Positions 6,611-15,772 of a stretch of 48,350 nucleotides of DNA are shown here, one piece after another; the first letter of the stretch is position 1; each line of letters opens with the position of its first letter. This DNA comes from an uncultured Polaribacter sp. GTDB lineage: Bacteria; Bacteroidota; Bacteroidia; Flavobacteriales; Flavobacteriaceae. The translations under genes were made by a program, and so were the position numbers. The stretch is taken from the NCBI GenBank assembly GCA_905480405.1, contig CAJQQH010000126.1, forward strand, positions 1 through 48,350, written 5' to 3'. The notes beneath the pieces were generated by a model. That model did not search any database, had not been told where the DNA came from, and saw nothing but the letters and a program-made list of their open reading frames with translations.

Positions 6611-9433
6611 TTGAAAGACCAAGAATACATAGAAGTTTACGGAGCAAGAGTTCATAATTTAAAGAATATTGATGTAAAAATTCCTCGCGAAAAACTAGTC
6701 GTTATTACTGGTTTAAGTGGTAGCGGAAAATCTTCTTTAGCTTTTGACACTATTTACGCCGAAGGACAAAGACGTTATATAGAAACATTTTCTGCCTATG
6801 CTCGTCAGTTTTTAGGAGGTTTAGAAAGACCAGATGTTGATAAAATTGATGGCCTTTCGCCAGTAATCTCCATAGAACAAAAGACCACGAATAAAAGTCC
6901 GCGTTCTACTGTTGGAACTATTACAGAAATTTATGATTTTCTACGTCTTTTGTTTGCGAGAGCAGCAGACGCATATTCTTACAATACAGGAGAAAAAATG
7001 GTAAGTTATTCTGATGAACAAATTAGACAGCTTATTTTAAAAGACTTCGAAAACAAAAAAATAGCAGTTCTAGCTCCCTTAATTAAATCTAGAAAAGGAC
7101 ATTATCGCGAACTTTTTGAACAAATATCTAAGCAAGGTTTTGTAAAAGTACGTGTTGATGGAGAAATTAGAGAAATAGAAAAAGGAATGCGTTTAGACAG
7201 ATATAAAACGCATGATATTGAGGTTGTAATTGATAGATTAATTGTTAATAAATCTATAGAAAAACGGCTTGAAGAAACGATTAAAACGGCATTATATTCT
7301 GGTAATAACATTATGATGGTTATTGATTTAGAAGACAATAACGCTAGATACTTTAGTAGAGAGTTAATGTGCCCTACAAGTGGTATTGCTTATCCAAACC
7401 CAGAACCAAATAATTTCTCTTTTAACTCACCAAAAGGAGCTTGTAATAAATGTAATGGTTTAGGTATTACAAATGAAATCAACTTAAAAAAAGTAATACC
7501 AGACAATTCTATTTCTATAAAAAACGGCGGAATTGCTCCACTAGGAGAAGAAAAAAATAGTTGGATTTTTAAGCAACTTCAAAATATAGCAGAACGTTAT
7601 AAATTTAAATTAACAGATGCTATTAAAGACATTCCAAAAGAAGCTTTAGATATTATTTTAAATGGCGGAAATGAATCTTTTGAAATAGAATCTAAAACTG
7701 TTGGAGTTACAAGAAATTATAAAATTGATTTTGAAGGTATTATTTCGTTTATAGAAAATCAATATAAAAATGCAGAAAGTACAACTATAAAAAGATGGGC
7801 AAAAGGTTTTATGGATGAAGTTTCTTGCTCTACTTGCGATGGAAAAAGATTAAAAAAAGAAGCTCTTCATTTTAAAATTATCGATAAAAACATTAGTGAT
7901 TTAGCACAGATGGATGTTACCGAACTTGCTAAATGGTTTAAAAATATTGAGAGAGAATTATCAGAAAAACAACTTACAATTGCTTCTGAGATATTAAAAG
8001 AAATTAGAACAAGAATTCAGTTTTTATTAGATGTTGGTTTAGATTATTTGACATTAGACAGAACCTCTAAATCACTTTCTGGTGGAGAAGCACAAAGAAT
8101 TCGTTTGGCAACTCAAATAGGTTCTCAATTAGTAGGTGTTTTATATATTTTAGACGAACCTAGCATTGGTTTACATCAAAGAGACAATCAAAAATTAATA
8201 GATTCCTTAGTAAAACTACGAGATTTAGGAAACTCTGTTTTAGTAGTTGAACATGACAAGGACATGATGGAACATGCAGATTTTGTTTTTGACATTGGAC
8301 CTGGAGCTGGAAGACATGGAGGAGAAATTGTTTCATCCGGAACATTTAAAGAACTAAAAAAACAAAAAACCTTAACTTCTGATTATTTAACCGGAAGAAA
8401 AGAAATAGCAGTTCCTAAAAATCGACGAGAAGGAAACGGCAAAACCATTAAATTAAAAGGAGCAACAGGTAATAATTTAAAAAATGTTTCAGTTGAATTT
8501 CCTTTAGGTAAAATGATATGTGTAACAGGTGTTTCTGGAAGCGGAAAATCAACCTTAATAAACGAAACATTATACCCTATTTTAAATGCTCATATATATA
8601 GAGGTGTAAAAAAACCAATGCCCTATAAAAAAATTGAAGGTTTAGAACATGTAGATAAAGTTATAGATATAGATCAATCTCCAATTGGTAGAACACCACG
8701 TTCTAATCCTGCAACTTATACAGGTACTTTTTCTGAAATTAGAAGTTTATTTGCAAAAACACCAGAAGCTGCTATTCGTGGCTATAAACCAGGTCGTTTT
8801 TCTTTTAACGTAAAAGGCGGAAGATGCGAAACTTGCCAAGGTGGCGGTGTTAGAGTTATTGAAATGAACTTCTTACCTGATGTTCATGTAGAATGTGAAA
8901 CTTGCCAAGGAAAACGTTTTAATAGAGAAACTCTAGAGATTCGCTATAAAGGGAAATCTATTTCAGATGTTTTGAATATGACTATTGAAGACGCTACTGA
9001 TTTCTTCGAATTGATTCCTAAAATTCACAGAAAACTAAAAACAATTAAAGATGTTGGTTTAGGCTACATAACTCTTGGACAAAGATCTACAACACTTTCT
9101 GGTGGTGAAGCACAAAGAATAAAATTAGCTTCTGAACTATCTAAAAGAGACACTGGAAATACATTTTACATACTTGATGAACCAACAACGGGTCTACATT
9201 TCGAAGACATAAGAGTTTTAATGGATGTCTTAAATAAATTAGCAGACAAAGGAAACACAGTCTTAATTATTGAACACAACTTAGATGTTGTAAAATTAGC
9301 AGATTACATTATAGATGTAGGTATGGAAGGTGGTAAAAAAGGTGGTACAATTTTATGTAAAGGAACTCCAGAGCAAGTTGTTAAACATAAAAAAAGTTAT
9401 ACTGCCCAATTTCTTAAAAAAGAACTATTTTAG
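6611..9433 (+). CDS. uvrA: Excinuclease ABC subunit UvrA
   Basis: UvrA is the damage-sensing ATPase of nucleotide excision repair. I choose the TTG at 6611 (940 residues, [20 protein letters not shown]), because the longer in-frame TTG at 6584 lies inside the promoter and no ATG precedes the conserved [11 protein letters not shown]. All landmarks are present: Walker [10 protein letters not shown] near residue 35, [12 protein letters not shown] near 490, a second Walker [10 protein letters not shown], the C-terminal zinc module CETCQGGG...CETCQGKRF and a second signature [12 protein letters not shown]. The first zinc module is incomplete: one Cys in CPTSG, then CNKC, so three cysteines rather than four. 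The gene is probably monocistronic or followed by the LOG-family gene 51 bases later. Confidence 0.97.
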   Translation: MKDQEYIEVYGARVHNLKNIDVKIPREKLVVITGLSGSGKSSLAFDTIYAEGQRRYIETFSAYARQFLGGLERPDVDKIDGLSPVISIEQKTTNKSPRSTVGTITEIYDFLRLLFARAADAYSYNTGEKMVSYSDEQIRQLILKDFENKKIAVLAPLIKSRKGHYRELFEQISKQGFVKVRVDGEIREIEKGMRLDRYKTHDIEVVIDRLIVNKSIEKRLEETIKTALYSGNNIMMVIDLEDNNARYFSRELMCPTSGIAYPNPEPNNFSFNSPKGACNKCNGLGITNEINLKKVIPDNSISIKNGGIAPLGEEKNSWIFKQLQNIAERYKFKLTDAIKDIPKEALDIILNGGNESFEIESKTVGVTRNYKIDFEGIISFIENQYKNAESTTIKRWAKGFMDEVSCSTCDGKRLKKEALHFKIIDKNISDLAQMDVTELAKWFKNIERELSEKQLTIASEILKEIRTRIQFLLDVGLDYLTLDRTSKSLSGGEAQRIRLATQIGSQLVGVLYILDEPSIGLHQRDNQKLIDSLVKLRDLGNSVLVVEHDKDMMEHADFVFDIGPGAGRHGGEIVSSGTFKELKKQKTLTSDYLTGRKEIAVPKNRREGNGKTIKLKGATGNNLKNVSVEFPLGKMICVTGVSGSGKSTLINETLYPILNAHIYRGVKKPMPYKKIEGLEHVDKVIDIDQSPIGRTPRSNPATYTGTFSEIRSLFAKTPEAAIRGYKPGRFSFNVKGGRCETCQGGGVRVIEMNFLPDVHVECETCQGKRFNRETLEIRYKGKSISDVLNMTIEDATDFFELIPKIHRKLKTIKDVGLGYITLGQRSTTLSGGEAQRIKLASELSKRDTGNTFYILDEPTTGLHFEDIRVLMDVLNKLADKGNTVLIIEHNLDVVKLADYIIDVGMEGGKKGGTILCKGTPEQVVKHKKSYTAQFLKKELF

Positions 9434-9484
9434 CAAGCTGCTTAATAAAAAAAAGTAGTTTAATTCAAAAAAAACGTACTGATT

Positions 9485-10192
9485 ATGACAAATGACGACA
9501 GGAAAATAAAAGAAAAATTACAACCAAAGACTTGGAACGAAACTAAGACAAACGATTCTTGGGCTATTTTTAAAATAATGGCAGAGTTTGTAGAAGGATA
9601 TGAAAAATTAAGTAAAATTGGGCCTTGTGTTTCTATTTTTGGTTCTGCACGCACAAAACCTGACCACCCATATTATCAATTAGCAGAAGAAGTTGCATTC
9701 AAATTAACTCAAAATGGATTTGGTGTAATTACTGGTGGTGGACCAGGAATTATGGAAGCTGGTAACAAAGGTGCCAACAGAGGAAAAGGACTTTCTGTTG
9801 GATTAAATATTGAGTTACCTTTTGAGCAACACGATAATCCTTGGATAGACCCAGGAAAAAGTTTAGATTTCGATTACTTTTTTGTGCGTAAAGTTATGTT
9901 TGTAAAATACTCTCAAGGTTTTGTTGTTATGCCTGGTGGTTTTGGAACTTTAGATGAATTATTTGAAGCAATTACTTTAATACAAACTAACAAAATTGGC
10001 CGTTTCCCTATTATTTTAGTCGGTACAAAATTTTGGAGTGGTTTATTAGAGTGGATTAAAAGCACATTGCTAGAAGAAGGTAATATTAGCGAAAAGGATT
10101 TAAATTTATTTAGAGTTGTAGACACAGCAGATGAAGCGATAGACCATTTAAATAAATTTTACTCTAAGTATAAATTAAAGCAAAACTTTTAA
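9485..10192 (+). CDS. TIGR00730/LOG family Rossmann-fold protein (nucleoside 5'-monophosphate phosphoribohydrolase)
   Basis: The 235-residue protein carries both LOG family hallmarks: GGGPGIMEA (84-92) and PGGFGTLDELFE (150-161), with the RK pair at 135-136. Members hydrolyse the N-glycosidic bond of nucleoside monophosphates such as AMP or cytokinin ribotides, releasing ribose 5-phosphate. In bacteria lacking cytokinins the physiological substrate is usually unknown, so I give no gene symbol. The N-terminal extension (about 1-40), rich in Lys and Trp, is typical of the longer Bacteroidota form. The start ATG at 9485 follows a short A-rich leader. Confidence 0.92.
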   Translation: MTNDDRKIKEKLQPKTWNETKTNDSWAIFKIMAEFVEGYEKLSKIGPCVSIFGSARTKPDHPYYQLAEEVAFKLTQNGFGVITGGGPGIMEAGNKGANRGKGLSVGLNIELPFEQHDNPWIDPGKSLDFDYFFVRKVMFVKYSQGFVVMPGGFGTLDELFEAITLIQTNKIGRFPIILVGTKFWSGLLEWIKSTLLEEGNISEKDLNLFRVVDTADEAIDHLNKFYSKYKLKQNF

Positions 10193-10236
10193 TATATCTA
10201 TTTCTTGCATACTTTTAATATACATAAAATATAGAG

Positions 10237-13047
10237 ATGAAGAATTCAATAAACTTATTTGTTCTTTGTTTTTTTATCTCTGTATTTTCATTTGCTCAAC
10301 AGAATACAATTTCAATAAAATCTGTATTTCACCCAGAAACAGATGAACTGTTAATACAACAAGAAATTGTTTATCATAATACTTCTGACTCTACATTAAC
10401 TAATATATATATTCATAACTGGCCAAATAGTTTTAAAGACAGAAAAACACCATTATCTAAGAGATTCATAAAAAACTTTAATAAAACCCTATATTTTTCA
10501 AAAGAAGAAGATAGAGGTAAAACTACAATAAAAAATCTTACTATTAATTTTGAAAGCGTAGATTTTATTGAATTAGAAAATCAAGAGGATATTTTAAAAA
10601 TTCCTCTTACTAAATCACTAAAAAAAAATGATAGCGCTAAAATTGATATCACTTATGTTGTAAAAATACCAAATGCTAAATTTACAAATTACGGAAAAAA
10701 CAAAAAAGGATATCATTTACGCTTTTGGTACTTAACTCCTGCTGTTTATAACAAGGGTTGGCAATTAATGAGCAACCTAAATATTGATGATTTATACGAG
10801 AATTCAACAGATTTTACGATCGAAATTGATATACCCAAAACATATACTTTAGAAAGTAATTTATATCAATACGAAACAAAAAAAGATAGTATTAACAATC
10901 ATTACTTAATAGGAAAAAACAAAACAGATATTATTCTAAGTATCAACAAAAAGAAACAGTTAAAAACCTTCAAAACAAAAAACACAAACATATATACTGA
11001 TGTTTTTGATGAAGACATAGATTACAAGACAGCTACAAACATGTTGAGTAGAGAATTACTTTTTATTGAAAAGTATTTAGGAAAATATCCCCATAAAGAA
11101 ATTTATATAGACAAAACCACACAACGTAAAGACCCAATTTATGGGTTAAGCCAATTGCCAAATTTTTTACGTCCATTCTCTGATTCTTTTAAATGGGACA
11201 TTACCTTATTTAAAGCATTGTCTAAAAAATATATAGAAAACACACTTCTTTTAAATAAAAGAACTGATTATTGGTTTTTAGATGGTTTACAAAACTATCT
11301 ATTGTTAGAGTATATAGATAAATATTACCCAAATGCAAAGTTATTAGGTAACTTATCTAATAGGTGGTTTATAAAGAAATACAATATATCAAAACAAAAT
11401 TTTAATGACAAATACCCATTAGTTTATCAATTTGTATCTAGAAGATTTTTAGATCAAGCGCTTGCAACTTCTGCAGATTCACTTTCTAACTTTAATAGAA
11501 AAATAGCGAACAAATATAAAGCAGGATTAGGTTTTAGGTATTTAAAAGGATTTTTAGGCGATAGTGTATTAAACAGTGCTTTAAAAGAGTTTTATCAGAA
11601 ACACCAAACTAAAACAATTTCTAGTTTCGAATTTCAAAAAACATTAGAATCTAAAACATTAAAAAAAGTAGATTGGTTTTTTAATGATTATATAAAAACA
11701 AATAAAAAAATCGATTATACTATAGATAATGTAATCGAAAAAGAAGATAGTTTAGAGGTAACTATTAAAAATAAGAGAAACATTACAACACCGGTACTAC
11801 TCTACGGTTTAAAAGATAAAGAAGTTAAATTTAAAAAATGGTATACAGATATAGACAACTCAAAAACCATTACTATACCAAAACAAGATTTTAATAAAGT
11901 AGCCTTAAATTACGAGAACTATTATCCAGAATTAAATACACTTGACAATTGGGAGAGTTTAGAAAACAAAATTTTTAATAAACCATTAAAACTTTCGCTT
12001 TTAAAAGATGTGCAAGATCCATATTATACTCAATTATTTTACCAACCAAACATTAGCTACAATTTCTATAATGGTCTTATTTTAGGTGCCAAATTACATA
12101 ACAAACCATTAATTAAAAGAAATCTAGAGTTTAGCATAGCTCCATCATACGCTACAAAAAGCAATTCTGTAATTGGCTCTTACTCCTTCTTATATAATCA
12201 ATATTTAGAAAAAACTAAAATCTATAAAATTGCATATGGAATTGCAGGCCAAACATTAGATTACGCACCCAACCTATCTTACACTTCAGTTGTTCCATTT
12301 ACAAATATTATTTTTAAAAGAAAATCTTTAAGAGATGCAACTACAGAATCTATAAGAGCTAAACTAGTTCATATTGATAAGGAAGTCGCATTAAATACAA
12401 TAAAAACAGAACAAGATAACTATAGCGTACTTAGTTTAAGTTATAATTATGTAAACCCAGACATTATAAAAGAATTTAGATATAAATTTAGCTTAGAAGT
12501 TGCAGAAAAATTTTCTAAAGCAGCGGTAGACTTAAGGTTTAGATCATTATCTACAACAGACACACAGTTAGATTTTAGGTTTTTTGCAGGTGCATTTTTA
12601 AAGAACAGAACAAACGGAAATTATTTTAGTTTTGGCCTAGATAGAGCAAACGACTATTTATTTCAACTTAATTATTTTGGAAGATCTGAAGACTCCGGTT
12701 TTTTTAGTCAACAATACATCATTGCAGAAGGAGGTTTTAAATCTGTTTTACCAACAAGGTTTGCAAACCAATACATGATGGCTTTTAATTCTAGTTTTGG
12801 TTTATGGAAATGGGTAGAACTCTACAATGATGTAGCATTTCTTAAAAATAAAAACGAGTCTATTTATTTTGGATACAATAATGGTATTCGTTTTAACTTT
12901 ATTCATAACATTTTAGAAGTATATTTCCCTTTATACTCTAACAATGGATGGGAGGTTACACAGAAAGCATATCCTCAAAGAATTCGTTTTACATTAACTG
13001 CAGATGTAAATTCTATTTATAATTTCTTCAGAAGAGGTTTCTTGTAA
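10237..13047 (+). CDS. M1-peptidase-like protein without zinc ligands, probable C-terminal outer-membrane barrel
   Basis: The 936-residue protein begins with a signal peptide (MKNSINLFVLCFFISVFSFA, Q follows). Residues about 22-250 resemble the N-terminal beta domain of M1 aminopeptidases (IHNWPNSFKDRKTPLSKRF) and about 255-480 the catalytic helical domain. The active site is gone. GxMEx is GLSQL (303-307, Glu replaced by Gln306). HExxH is K326-A-L-S-K330. The third ligand Glu, expected 19 residues later, is Asp349 in WFLDG. Thus the spacing HExxH-x18-E is kept exactly while the zinc ligands and the catalytic Glu are changed. From about 590 to the end there are alternating aromatic/polar strands ending RRGFL, suggesting a beta-barrel. 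I infer a non-catalytic, outer-membrane-anchored M1 fold; function unknown. Confidence 0.72.
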   Translation: MKNSINLFVLCFFISVFSFAQQNTISIKSVFHPETDELLIQQEIVYHNTSDSTLTNIYIHNWPNSFKDRKTPLSKRFIKNFNKTLYFSKEEDRGKTTIKNLTINFESVDFIELENQEDILKIPLTKSLKKNDSAKIDITYVVKIPNAKFTNYGKNKKGYHLRFWYLTPAVYNKGWQLMSNLNIDDLYENSTDFTIEIDIPKTYTLESNLYQYETKKDSINNHYLIGKNKTDIILSINKKKQLKTFKTKNTNIYTDVFDEDIDYKTATNMLSRELLFIEKYLGKYPHKEIYIDKTTQRKDPIYGLSQLPNFLRPFSDSFKWDITLFKALSKKYIENTLLLNKRTDYWFLDGLQNYLLLEYIDKYYPNAKLLGNLSNRWFIKKYNISKQNFNDKYPLVYQFVSRRFLDQALATSADSLSNFNRKIANKYKAGLGFRYLKGFLGDSVLNSALKEFYQKHQTKTISSFEFQKTLESKTLKKVDWFFNDYIKTNKKIDYTIDNVIEKEDSLEVTIKNKRNITTPVLLYGLKDKEVKFKKWYTDIDNSKTITIPKQDFNKVALNYENYYPELNTLDNWESLENKIFNKPLKLSLLKDVQDPYYTQLFYQPNISYNFYNGLILGAKLHNKPLIKRNLEFSIAPSYATKSNSVIGSYSFLYNQYLEKTKIYKIAYGIAGQTLDYAPNLSYTSVVPFTNIIFKRKSLRDATTESIRAKLVHIDKEVALNTIKTEQDNYSVLSLSYNYVNPDIIKEFRYKFSLEVAEKFSKAAVDLRFRSLSTTDTQLDFRFFAGAFLKNRTNGNYFSFGLDRANDYLFQLNYFGRSEDSGFFSQQYIIAEGGFKSVLPTRFANQYMMAFNSSFGLWKWVELYNDVAFLKNKNESIYFGYNNGIRFNFIHNILEVYFPLYSNNGWEVTQKAYPQRIRFTLTADVNSIYNFFRRGFL

Positions 13048-13160
13048 ATTCAAACAAAATCACTTTTCTTGTATAATTCTTAACAAAATCGTTTTTTTAC
13101 CACAATGTATTATCATATTCTCAAACAAATAAGATATTTTTAAATATCAATTAAAAAAAC

Positions 13161-13168
13161 TATCTTTG
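13161..13168 (+). promoter_or_regulatory. -7 element of the E1 gene promoter
   Basis: TATCTTTG matches TAnnTTTG exactly, 23 bases before the ATG at 13192, giving a short leader. No clear TTG at the -33 position. Confidence 0.6.
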
Positions 13169-13191
13169 CAAAAGTTAAAACCCACAAAACT

Positions 13192-15645
13192 ATGTTGCAA
13201 AAAACAGCTACTTCTAGCGCTAAAGAAATTACATTTAATGATTTTAAGAAGGAAGTGCTTAACGATTACAAAATTGCAAAAATTAGTAGAGAATGTAGCC
13301 TTTTAGGTAGACGTGAAGTTTTAACCGGAAAAGCAAAGTTTGGGATTTTTGGCGATGGTAAGGAAGTACCTCAATTAGCAATGGCCAAAGCCTTTAAAAA
13401 AGGTGACTTTAGATCTGGTTATTACAGAGATCAAACTTTTATGATGGCTATTGGAGAATTAACTGCTCAACAATTTTTTGCGGGCCTATATGCACACACA
13501 GACATAAAAGCAGATCCTATGTCTGCTGGTAGGCAAATGGGAGGTCATTTTGCTACACATAGTTTAAATGACGATGGTAGCTGGAAAGATTTAACTAAAC
13601 AATACAATTCTAGTTCAGATATTTCTCCAACCGCAGGTCAAATGCCACGTTTGTTAGGTTTAGCACAAGCTTCTAAAATATATAGAAATGAACAAAGTGT
13701 AAAACATAAGACCAATTTTTCTAACAAAGGAAACGAAGTTGCTTGGGGCACAATTGGTAATGCAAGTACAAGTGAAGGTTTATTTTTTGAAACCATAAAT
13801 GCTGCAGGTGTATTACAAGTACCAATGGTAATGAGTGTTTGGGATGATGAATACGGAATTTCCGTACATGCAAAACACCAAACAACTAAAGAAAGTATTT
13901 CTGAAATTTTAAAAGGATTTCAAAGAGATAATAAAAATAAAGGTTATGAAATTTTTGTTATCAATGGATGGGATTACGTACAATTAACAGATGTTTATAA
14001 CAAAGCTGCAAAAATTGCTAGAGAAGAGCATGTACCTGTTTTAATTCATGTTAAAGAACTTACACAACCTCAAGGACATTCTACTTCTGGTTCTCACGAA
14101 AGATATAAAGGTAAAGAAAGATTACAATGGGAAAAAGAGCATGATTGTATTACTAAAATGCGAAAATGGATCTTAGACTTTGAACTAGAAACAGAAACAG
14201 GAGAAGTTTTACGTTTTATAGATTCTGAAGAAGAACTTATCATATTAGAAAAAGAAGCAAAAAGAGAAGTTACAAGCGCCAAAAGAAATGCTTGGAACTC
14301 TTACTTAAACGAAATAAAAGAAGAACTTCTTAAAGCTTCTAAAATATTAGAAAGTGTTGCTGATAAAAGTGAAAACGGTGCATTTATTAATAAATACAGA
14401 AACGATTTATTGGCTATTGTAGAACCTACAAGAAAAGATGTATTGTCTGCTTCTAGAATATGTTTACGCTATTTAAAAGACGAGCAGTTTCCTGAAAAAA
14501 CAGATTTGCAAAATTTTATAAAAGCTGCAACAGAAAGTGCACATGACAAATACTCATCTCACCTTGTTAGTGAAACAGAATTAAGTCCGTCTAATATTAT
14601 CGAAAAAAAACCAATTTATTCTCAACAAAAAAATTTAGTAGATGCTAGAATTATCATGAGAGATAATTTTGATGCAATTCTAAAAAAACATTCTGATGTT
14701 GTTATTTTTGGTGAAGACGCAGGTTTTATTGGTGATGTAAATCAAGGGTTAGAAGGTCTTCAAGAAAAATATGGAAATATTAGAATTTCCGATACCGGAA
14801 TTAGAGAAGCTACTATTTTAGGTCAAGGAATTGGTTTAGCAATGAGAGGCTTAAGACCTATTGCAGAAATACAGTACTTAGATTACTTATTATATGCTTT
14901 GCAAATAATGAGTGATGATTTAGCTACTTTACGTTACAGAACTTTTGGTAAGCAAAAAGCACCATTAATTATTAGAACAAGAGGCCACAGATTAGAAGGT
15001 ATTTGGCATGCAGGTTCACCTATGGGCGGAATTATAAACAACCTAAGAGGAATTCATGTTTTAGTTCCTAGAAACATGACAGTTGCTGCTGGTTTCTATA
15101 ATACCTTATTAGAAGGTGATGATCCTGCTTTAGTTATAGAATGCCTAAATGGTTACCGATTAAAAGAAGAATTACCAACAAATTTGGGCGATTTTAAAAC
15201 ACCAATCGGAGTTGTAGAAACGATAAAAACTGGTACAGATATTACTGTTGTTTCTTACGGATCTACATTAAGAATTGTTGAAGAAGTTGCAAAAGATTTA
15301 GCACAAATTGATATTCATATAGAACTAATAGACATACAAAGTTTACTACCTTTTGATGTAAACCAGGACTGTGTTAAAAGTTTAAAAAAGACCAATAAAT
15401 TAATAGTTATTGATGAAGATTTACCTGGTGGAGCTTCAGCTTATATTTTACAAGAAATTATAGAAAACCAAAACGGATATCAATATTTAGATAGTAAACC
15501 TACTACATTAACCGCTAAAGAACATAGAACTGCTTACGGTACAGATGGAGATTACTTTTCTAAACCTTCTGCAGAAGATATTTTTGAAAAAATATATGAG
15601 ATTATGCATGAAGGAAATCCTAATAAATTTAAGAGTTTGTATTAA
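13192..15645 (+). CDS. Branched-chain 2-oxoacid dehydrogenase E1, alpha and beta subunits fused
   Basis: The 817-residue protein joins E1-alpha (about 20-400) and E1-beta (about 480-800) in one chain, a form common in Bacteroidota. E1 uses thiamine diphosphate to decarboxylate 2-oxoacids (2-oxoisovalerate and related acids, possibly others) and acylates the E2 lipoyl group. The thiamine motif GDG of E1-alpha is GNA here (189-191, in GTIGNASTSEG). The beta part shows GEDAGFIGDV, GIREATILGQGIGLAMRG and VPRNMTVAAGFYNTLL. No E2 or E3 gene is nearby, so those lie elsewhere. Iso-branched fatty acid synthesis, typical of Flavobacteriaceae, depends on this reaction. Own promoter (13161) and terminator (15667-15700). 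Confidence 0.93.
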   Translation: MLQKTATSSAKEITFNDFKKEVLNDYKIAKISRECSLLGRREVLTGKAKFGIFGDGKEVPQLAMAKAFKKGDFRSGYYRDQTFMMAIGELTAQQFFAGLYAHTDIKADPMSAGRQMGGHFATHSLNDDGSWKDLTKQYNSSSDISPTAGQMPRLLGLAQASKIYRNEQSVKHKTNFSNKGNEVAWGTIGNASTSEGLFFETINAAGVLQVPMVMSVWDDEYGISVHAKHQTTKESISEILKGFQRDNKNKGYEIFVINGWDYVQLTDVYNKAAKIAREEHVPVLIHVKELTQPQGHSTSGSHERYKGKERLQWEKEHDCITKMRKWILDFELETETGEVLRFIDSEEELIILEKEAKREVTSAKRNAWNSYLNEIKEELLKASKILESVADKSENGAFINKYRNDLLAIVEPTRKDVLSASRICLRYLKDEQFPEKTDLQNFIKAATESAHDKYSSHLVSETELSPSNIIEKKPIYSQQKNLVDARIIMRDNFDAILKKHSDVVIFGEDAGFIGDVNQGLEGLQEKYGNIRISDTGIREATILGQGIGLAMRGLRPIAEIQYLDYLLYALQIMSDDLATLRYRTFGKQKAPLIIRTRGHRLEGIWHAGSPMGGIINNLRGIHVLVPRNMTVAAGFYNTLLEGDDPALVIECLNGYRLKEELPTNLGDFKTPIGVVETIKTGTDITVVSYGSTLRIVEEVAKDLAQIDIHIELIDIQSLLPFDVNQDCVKSLKKTNKLIVIDEDLPGGASAYILQEIIENQNGYQYLDSKPTTLTAKEHRTAYGTDGDYFSKPSAEDIFEKIYEIMHEGNPNKFKSLY

Positions 15646-15666
15646 TTTACAATCTAGAAGTTAAAT

Positions 15667-15705
15667 ATAAAAGCTCAAACAAATTTGTTTGAGCTTTTAT
15701 ATTTT
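15667..15705 (+). terminator. Intrinsic terminator of the E1 gene
   Basis: A perfect 34-bp palindrome (15667-15683 pairs with 15684-15700), with GCTCAAAC/GTTTGAGC in the stem, is followed by TTTTATATTTT. It begins 21 bases after the E1 stop. Confidence 0.85.
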
Positions 15706-15772
15706 AACACAATCTGTAAAGCTATTAAAACTTGTTTTCTTATTTTTAGAAGTTCAAACAAAAAAAAAGCTC

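Noticed and set aside
15689..15772. 28-codon N-terminal extension of the metalloprotease
   Set aside because: It begins inside the E1 terminator and precedes a clean signal peptide at 15773.
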